Below, one piece after another: positions 23,392 to 27,500 of a stretch of 27,500 nucleotides of DNA (positions within the stretch are counted from its first letter, which is position 1; the number at the start of each line of letters is the position of its first letter). Location of the stretch: contig JAJFUG010000091.1 of assembly GCA_021372515.1 (NCBI GenBank), forward strand, positions 1 to 27,500, given 5' to 3'. The DNA is from a bacterium. Its GTDB lineage: Bacteria; Gemmatimonadota; Glassbacteria; GWA2-58-10. Both the position numbers and the translations under genes were made by a program. The notes beneath the pieces were generated by a model. That model had not been told where the DNA came from. It searched no databases and worked only from the letters and a program-made list of their open reading frames with translations.

Positions 23392-23581
23392 TTCAACATA
23401 TAAAAAGCTCAATCGGCTGCGCCTATACCCAGGCCGCTCCGGTTCTATCCGGCTGTGCGGAATCGAACAGTCGTTCATGCATCACGGATGGTTAACGCCT
23501 GCCCCGCAATGGCAATCCGGCGGGCATCGTCCGCGTCCCTGGCAGACACACCGGGACAACCGGCCGCGGACCGCATCCGGA

Positions 23582-23965
23582 TCAACGGATCGACCGGACC
23601 GTAAGGTCGCGCTCCGCCTGGCCGAGGACATTCACCAGGCGCCGCAGGTCGATGGGCTTGGTGAAATAGGCGTACACCCCGCGGTCCTTGCAGGCCACCG
23701 CGCTGCCGACATCGGTCTGGCCGGTCATGGCGATCAGGAACGCGCTGGAGTCGATGGCCGAGAGCCGGTCCATCAGGCTCAGGCCATCCAGGTGCGGCAT
23801 GCGCAGATCGGTCAGCACCACCTGAAAATGGCCGGCCTCGTGCTCGCTCAGAGCCAGGACCGGATTGGTGTAGACCCGGCACTCGTGGCCGATTGAATCG
23901 AGAAACTCCTTCAGCGTCGACGCGATCGCCCGATCATCGTCTATAATCTGTATACGCACTTTCAC
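23582..23965 (-). CDS. Stand-alone receiver-domain response regulator
   Basis: This 127-residue cytoplasmic protein is a single receiver domain. The acidic pocket is Asp9-Asp10-Asp11, the phospho-acceptor is Asp53 in LTDLRMPHLDG, and the switch residues are Thr81 and Lys103 (FTKP). No output domain follows, so it acts by binding a partner, like CheY or a phosphorelay intermediate. LTDLRMP and the FTKPIDLRRLVNVL ending are closer to receivers of two-component regulators than to classical CheY. The ATG follows GGCGAGGTG. It lies between the kinase/NtrC-type regulator pair and the MCP, and either system could phosphorylate it. A sigma-54-like element lies about 50-65 bases upstream. Confidence 0.92.
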   Translation of the reverse strand: MKVRIQIIDDDRAIASTLKEFLDSIGHECRVYTNPVLALSEHEAGHFQVVLTDLRMPHLDGLSLMDRLSAIDSSAFLIAMTGQTDVGSAVACKDRGVYAYFTKPIDLRRLVNVLGQAERDLTVRSIR

Positions 23966-24014
23966 CTCGCCGTTTTATTGAAACCCGTTCTACAATTCGC
24001 GCGCCTTAGTTCTT

Positions 24015-24032
24015 ACACAAAACGTGCCACAA
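24015..24032 (-). promoter_or_regulatory. Sigma-54-like element upstream of the receiver gene
   Basis: The minus strand reads TTGTGGCACGTTTTGTGT. TGGCACG is a perfect -24 block and GG is followed ten bases later by GT rather than GC. Transcription starting from here would give a leader of about 40 bases. The sequence is very close to the elements upstream of cheR and the DUF2490 gene. Confidence 0.4.
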
Positions 24033-24151
24033 TCACAACCATTTGATGTATATGGCTATAACGCCATCATGGCGGGCCGTGCGTGTGGTTTCGCTCATCC
24101 GGGCAAGAGCAGCGGGACAGAATGCGTAAAAACAATCACCACTTGCGGAGG

Positions 24152-24178
24152 CCGGCCGGGAAAAAGCTCACCGGCCGG
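24152..24178 (-). terminator. GC-rich hairpin after the NtrC-type regulator gene
   Basis: CCGGCCGG at 24152-24159 and 24171-24178 pair around an 11-nt loop, 11 bases past the regulator stop. There is no terminal U-tract on the minus strand, so it is a weak or factor-dependent terminator. Confidence 0.5.
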
Positions 24179-24189
24179 GGCGGAGGGGA

Positions 24190-25650
24190 CTATTCCAGGT
24201 TGAGATGTTTAAGGTAGGTGTAGAGCGCACCCCGGCTTATCCCGAGGTAGCGGGCGGTCTCGGTTTTGTTCCAGAAATTCTTGGCCAGGGCTTTCTTGAC
24301 AATGTTCAGCGTCCAGCCGTCCAGGTCGAACGAGTCATCCGGCAGCAGGATTTCCTCGCCGGTAAGCTGGGCCTGGCCCTGGGCCGGAAGGTCGGCCGTG
24401 TCGCCGGCGCCGGGGACCAGGAACTCCAGGTGCGCCGGGCGGATCTCATCGTCGTCGTAGAGCAGCGCCACCCGTTCGATCGCGCTCTTCAGCTCGCGCA
24501 CGTTGCCCGGCCAGTCGTAGGTTTCCAGCAAACGGGCGGCGGCGGGGCTGATACTGTCGAAATGGGTCCGCTTTTTCTGATGCAGCTCCTGCATGAACAG
24601 CCGGGCCAGGGGAATGATCGCCTCGCGGCGCTGGCGCAGCGGCGGAATGGGGATATGGGCCACATTGAGACGGTAGAAAAGGTCCTGCCGGAACGAGCCG
24701 TCCGCCACACACTTGCGGATATCGCGGTTGGTAGCGCAGACCACCCTGGCCGCGGTGGAGATTTTCTTCAGCCCGCCCACGCGGTAGAACTCGCGCTCCT
24801 GGATCACACGGAGCAGCTTGGCCTGCTGGTCCATCGGCATCTCACCGATTTCGTCCAGGAATATCGTCCCGTCGCCGGCCAGCTCGAGCTTGCCTCTCTG
24901 TCCCTTGGGGTTGGCCCCGGTGAAAGAGCCGCCCTCGTAGCCGAACAGCTCGCTCTCGAACAGGTTGGGGCTGATCGAGGCGCAGTTGACCGCCACGAAC
25001 GGGCTGGCGGTGTCGCAATCCCCGAAATGGATGTAGCGGGCGATCAGTTCCTTGCCGGTGCCGGTCTCCCCCTCGATCAGCACCGGTATGTCGGGGTTAC
25101 GGTGCAGTCGCTGGCAGGTCTTCAGCAGCTCCCGCAGGGCGATCGAGAACACGCCCATGCCGGCCACTCCCACCTCGCGGGCGAAAGCACGGCGCAACTC
25201 CTCCAGCTCGCGGCGCATCTCGCCGGTGGCCTCGCGCACGCTGTGCTCGAACTTCTCGGACAGACGGCGGTTCTCCTCGCGCAGGGCGATGAATTCGGCG
25301 ATGCGTTCCAGGATCAGGGCCAGCTCACGGACATTGATCGGCTTCATCAGGTAATGGTAGGCCCCCTCGTGCATGGCCTCCACCGCCTGGGGGATAGTGC
25401 CGTGCCCGGTGAACAGGATCACCTCGATTTCACGCAGCTCGCCGCTCAGCTTGACCCTCCTGAGCAGATCGATCCCATCCATCTCCGGCATCCGGATGTC
25501 CGAGAGCAGCAGATGCACCTTGTCCTTTTCCAGCACTTCCAAAGCTTCCCGCCCGTTGGCCGCCAGGCTCACCCGGTGTCCCAACCCCTCGATAAACTCG
25601 GCGAGCGTGGTTCGGATATCCTTTTCATCGTCGGCAAGCAGGATGTGCAT
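24190..25650 (-). CDS. NtrC-family sigma-54-dependent response regulator
   Basis: This 486-residue protein activates sigma-54 promoters when phosphorylated. A receiver covers 1-118 (Asp7-Asp8, phospho-acceptor Asp51, Thr81, Lys103). A helical linker (about 119-160) joins it to the AAA+ domain: Walker A GETGTGKE at 194-201, the sigma-54 contact loop reading GSFTGA at 241-246, Walker B GTIFLDEIGE at 261-270, and the arginine-finger region FRQDLFYRLNV. A Fis-type HTH at the C-terminus (TARYLGISRGALYTYLKHL) binds DNA. The loop is normally GAFTGA; Ser replaces Ala here. The start follows AGGGAGAAAAG and lies 15 bases after the kinase gene, which is its likely partner. Confidence 0.95.
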   Translation of the reverse strand: MHILLADDEKDIRTTLAEFIEGLGHRVSLAANGREALEVLEKDKVHLLLSDIRMPEMDGIDLLRRVKLSGELREIEVILFTGHGTIPQAVEAMHEGAYHYLMKPINVRELALILERIAEFIALREENRRLSEKFEHSVREATGEMRRELEELRRAFAREVGVAGMGVFSIALRELLKTCQRLHRNPDIPVLIEGETGTGKELIARYIHFGDCDTASPFVAVNCASISPNLFESELFGYEGGSFTGANPKGQRGKLELAGDGTIFLDEIGEMPMDQQAKLLRVIQEREFYRVGGLKKISTAARVVCATNRDIRKCVADGSFRQDLFYRLNVAHIPIPPLRQRREAIIPLARLFMQELHQKKRTHFDSISPAAARLLETYDWPGNVRELKSAIERVALLYDDDEIRPAHLEFLVPGAGDTADLPAQGQAQLTGEEILLPDDSFDLDGWTLNIVKKALAKNFWNKTETARYLGISRGALYTYLKHLNLE

Positions 25651-25665
25651 GCTTTTCTCCCTCTC

Positions 25666-27500
25666 TCAAGGAGCTTTTGGCAGAACGATCTTGAACAGGC
25701 AGCCACCGTCCTCGTGGTTGTGGGCCGTGATCGACCCGCCCAGGCCGGTTACGATGTTTTCCGTGATCGACAGCTCGAAACCCAGGCTTTCCATATTCAT
25801 GCGCGAGGCGAAGAACGGATCGAACACGTGCTCGAGCATTTCGGCGGGCAGGCTGGGCCCGTTGTCCCGCACCTCTATCGAGCAGTCTCCTCGCCCGTCC
25901 GTCCGCGTGGTCACGATGATCTGCCGTAAATCCCCGCCCGACTGATCCAGGGTGCTCATGGCGTTTATCACCATGTTGATCACCGCCTGCTCGAGCAGTG
26001 CGGGCTGGGAGTTAATCTGCGGCAGATTCTCCCCCAGTTCCTTCTGCAGTCCGATACGGTGAGCCATCAATTGCTCATCCAGCAGGGACAGGGCGCTGTT
26101 GACCACCTCGTTCACATCCACGGCGACCGGCTCACGGCGGCTGTCCTGGCGGATCAGGGAGCGCATGTGGCGGATTATCTCATCGATGCGTTCGGCCTGC
26201 TCGGAAACGAAACGCAAGGTCTCGACATATTTGTCCCGTGACAGCTCCTTGTCCAGCTCCATCCAGTAGAGGGAACTGTCCACCTTGACTTTGAGCGCGG
26301 TGAGGGGCTGGTTGATCTCGTGCGCCACACCGGCGGACAGGTTCCCCAGCGCGGCCAGGCGCGAGGACTTCTCGGCCATCCGCACCGCCTCCACCTGACG
26401 GTGCTCGGCCTCCAGGCGCGCCTTGAAAAGCTCCTCCCTCTCCCAGGCGTTGGCCAGCATGTTCCCCACCGTGCGGATCAGGGCTTTGTCCTGATCATCC
26501 CAGTTCTTTCTGGCCGAGGTGCACAGGCTCAGGAAGCCGTTGAAAGCCGATCCCGAGAACAGGGGACAGGACAGCAGCGCCTCACAACCCCGGTTTACAT
26601 AGAAACTGCGGTCCGGTTCCTCCAGCTCGTCCAGAGACTGGAAAGCGAAAATCTCGTTGTTCAGAAGCTGCTGGATGAATCTGTAGCCGTTGTCTTCCTG
26701 CTGAATCTTCGGCATCGGTGCAGCACCCTGCTCATACCAGCAATGCACCATTACCACGCCCTTTTCGGGGCGGCAATGGAACAGGCTGGCCCGGTCGACC
26801 CCGAAACGCCGTCCCACCTGACCCAGCACTTCATCCAGCCTCAGGATGAACGGCTCGCTGCCGCCCAGCCGCGAGGCGATGGAGGCGATGAGGGCCTCGT
26901 CGCGCAGCTTGCTCTGCAGCAGGGCGCGCTCCTCCAGCAGCGATTTTTCCGCCTGCTTGAGCGCGGTGATATCCATGATGCTGGTCAGGGTGTTCGTGTT
27001 GGAGGAATGCTGCGGCGGGATGGCCACCCGGTAATAGGCCGTCCGCTTCCGGCCGTCCAGGGTGCGGATCGACGTTTCCCCCTGCAGAAGGGTCTCACCC
27101 TCGAAGACCGCGGTGAGGCTCCGGGTGAGGCTTTCCGCCGCATCGGGGTAGATCATCCGCCCCAGGGAACCGAGCAGTTCCTCCCGCGAGCCGGCCCTGT
27201 AAAGGTTCAGCGCCGCCTCGTTCACGTCCACGATCCGGATCAGACCTGCGGCGTGACGGATGAAATCGGGGTGCTCGCGTATGTAGGTCCGGATATCCTC
27301 GACCCCCTTCTGGCGCAGGCTGTCCAGCTCCCGCCGGAGTTCGGAGATATCCTCCTCCCACAGGGGCATCGGCGAGGAGCGGAACATCCTCCGGTAGCGG
27401 TTCTCGCTCTCGATCAGCGCCCGCTCGATCCGCTTGCGGTCGGTGATATCGAGCAGGGAGCAGATGGAGCTGCTGGTCCCCGGAATCAGCTCGACATTTA
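25666..27500 (-). CDS. PAS/GAF sensor histidine kinase (N-terminus beyond window)
   Basis: The frame stays open to the right edge. It reads ...SLLDITDRKRIERALIESENRYRRMF, the end of one PAS/PAC module, before the ATG at 27387, so the visible 611 residues are only the C-terminal part. A second PAS domain follows, ending SIMDITALKQAEKSL. Then comes a GAF-like domain (FGVDRASLFHC...LLSCPLFSGSAFNGFLSLC). The kinase core has the H-box GNLSAGVAHEINQPLTALK and a HATPase with N-box INMVINAMSTL and G1 DNGPSL. The ATP-lid/G2 region is unusual: FDPFFASR is followed by LGFELSI, not GxGLGLSI. No membrane segment is seen. It pairs with the NtrC-type regulator downstream. Confidence 0.92.
   Translation of the reverse strand, partial: NVELIPGTSSSICSLLDITDRKRIERALIESENRYRRMFRSSPMPLWEEDISELRRELDSLRQKGVEDIRTYIREHPDFIRHAAGLIRIVDVNEAALNLYRAGSREELLGSLGRMIYPDAAESLTRSLTAVFEGETLLQGETSIRTLDGRKRTAYYRVAIPPQHSSNTNTLTSIMDITALKQAEKSLLEERALLQSKLRDEALIASIASRLGGSEPFILRLDEVLGQVGRRFGVDRASLFHCRPEKGVVMVHCWYEQGAAPMPKIQQEDNGYRFIQQLLNNEIFAFQSLDELEEPDRSFYVNRGCEALLSCPLFSGSAFNGFLSLCTSARKNWDDQDKALIRTVGNMLANAWEREELFKARLEAEHRQVEAVRMAEKSSRLAALGNLSAGVAHEINQPLTALKVKVDSSLYWMELDKELSRDKYVETLRFVSEQAERIDEIIRHMRSLIRQDSRREPVAVDVNEVVNSALSLLDEQLMAHRIGLQKELGENLPQINSQPALLEQAVINMVINAMSTLDQSGGDLRQIIVTTRTDGRGDCSIEVRDNGPSLPAEMLEHVFDPFFASRMNMESLGFELSITENIVTGLGGSITAHNHEDGGCLFKIVLPKAP

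Noticed and set aside
23475-23882. Minus-strand 135-residue frame overlapping the receiver gene
   Set aside because: The receiver frame has all phosphorylation residues; this frame is a shadow that runs into the gap.

Overview
The window is a GC-rich, gene-dense bacterial segment. Almost every gene lies on the minus strand. The exceptions are the tail of a gene at 1-81 and a lipoprotein gene at 8841-9611. The cell is Gram-negative: there is an outer-membrane beta-barrel (DUF2490 type), a lipoprotein, and glycosidase-like enzymes with signal peptides. It is flagellated or otherwise chemotactic (CheB, CheD, CheR, MCP). A compact SufC/SufB pair resembling the minimal SMS iron-sulfur system fits an anaerobic or deep-branching lineage. 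An uncultivated lineage of the FCB group or a related candidate phylum is my guess. The sequence alone does not settle taxonomy.

Layout from left to right. 1-220: end of an upstream plus-strand gene and two hairpins that separate it from the convergent Fe-S genes. 221-1892: sufC-sufB-like operon (minus), with a structured, AT-rich upstream region to 2200. 2201-6302: a secreted DUF6259-type putative glycosidase, a GNAT acetyltransferase and a galactokinase with GALK2-like architecture. 6394-8348: a three-gene cluster, cutA - purD - 92-aa unknown. 8349-8840: divergent non-coding region. 8841-9611: lipoprotein. 9666-12322: a 60-aa coiled-coil protein followed by a polytopic GT-C-like membrane protein with a dockerin-like EF-hand segment inside its extracytoplasmic region. 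12597-16054: a secreted GH20 enzyme whose stop codon overlaps the start of an amidohydrolase-type TIM-barrel enzyme.

From 16341 to the right edge the window is a chemosensory and signal-transduction neighbourhood. CheR, CheD, an HDOD protein and CheB form one translationally coupled unit (cheR-cheD-HDOD-cheB). Before it lies a DUF2490 barrel gene, an MCP with several HAMP-like segments, a stand-alone receiver, and a PAS/GAF histidine kinase with an NtrC-type sigma-54 activator. No cheA or cheW is present, so these proteins must work with a core complex encoded elsewhere. Upstream of cheR, the receiver gene and the DUF2490 gene there are similar TGGCAC-type elements spaced like degenerate sigma-54 promoters, which would suit control by an activator such as the NtrC-type regulator next door. 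An untranslated stretch at 20075-20182 encodes what looks like the severed C-terminal tail of a second MCP, still followed by a strong terminator.

The most noteworthy items are the dockerin-like segment inside a membrane glycosyltransferase, the MCP-tail remnant, the shared sigma-54-like elements, the degenerate ATP-lid in the kinase and the GSFTGA variant in its partner regulator.
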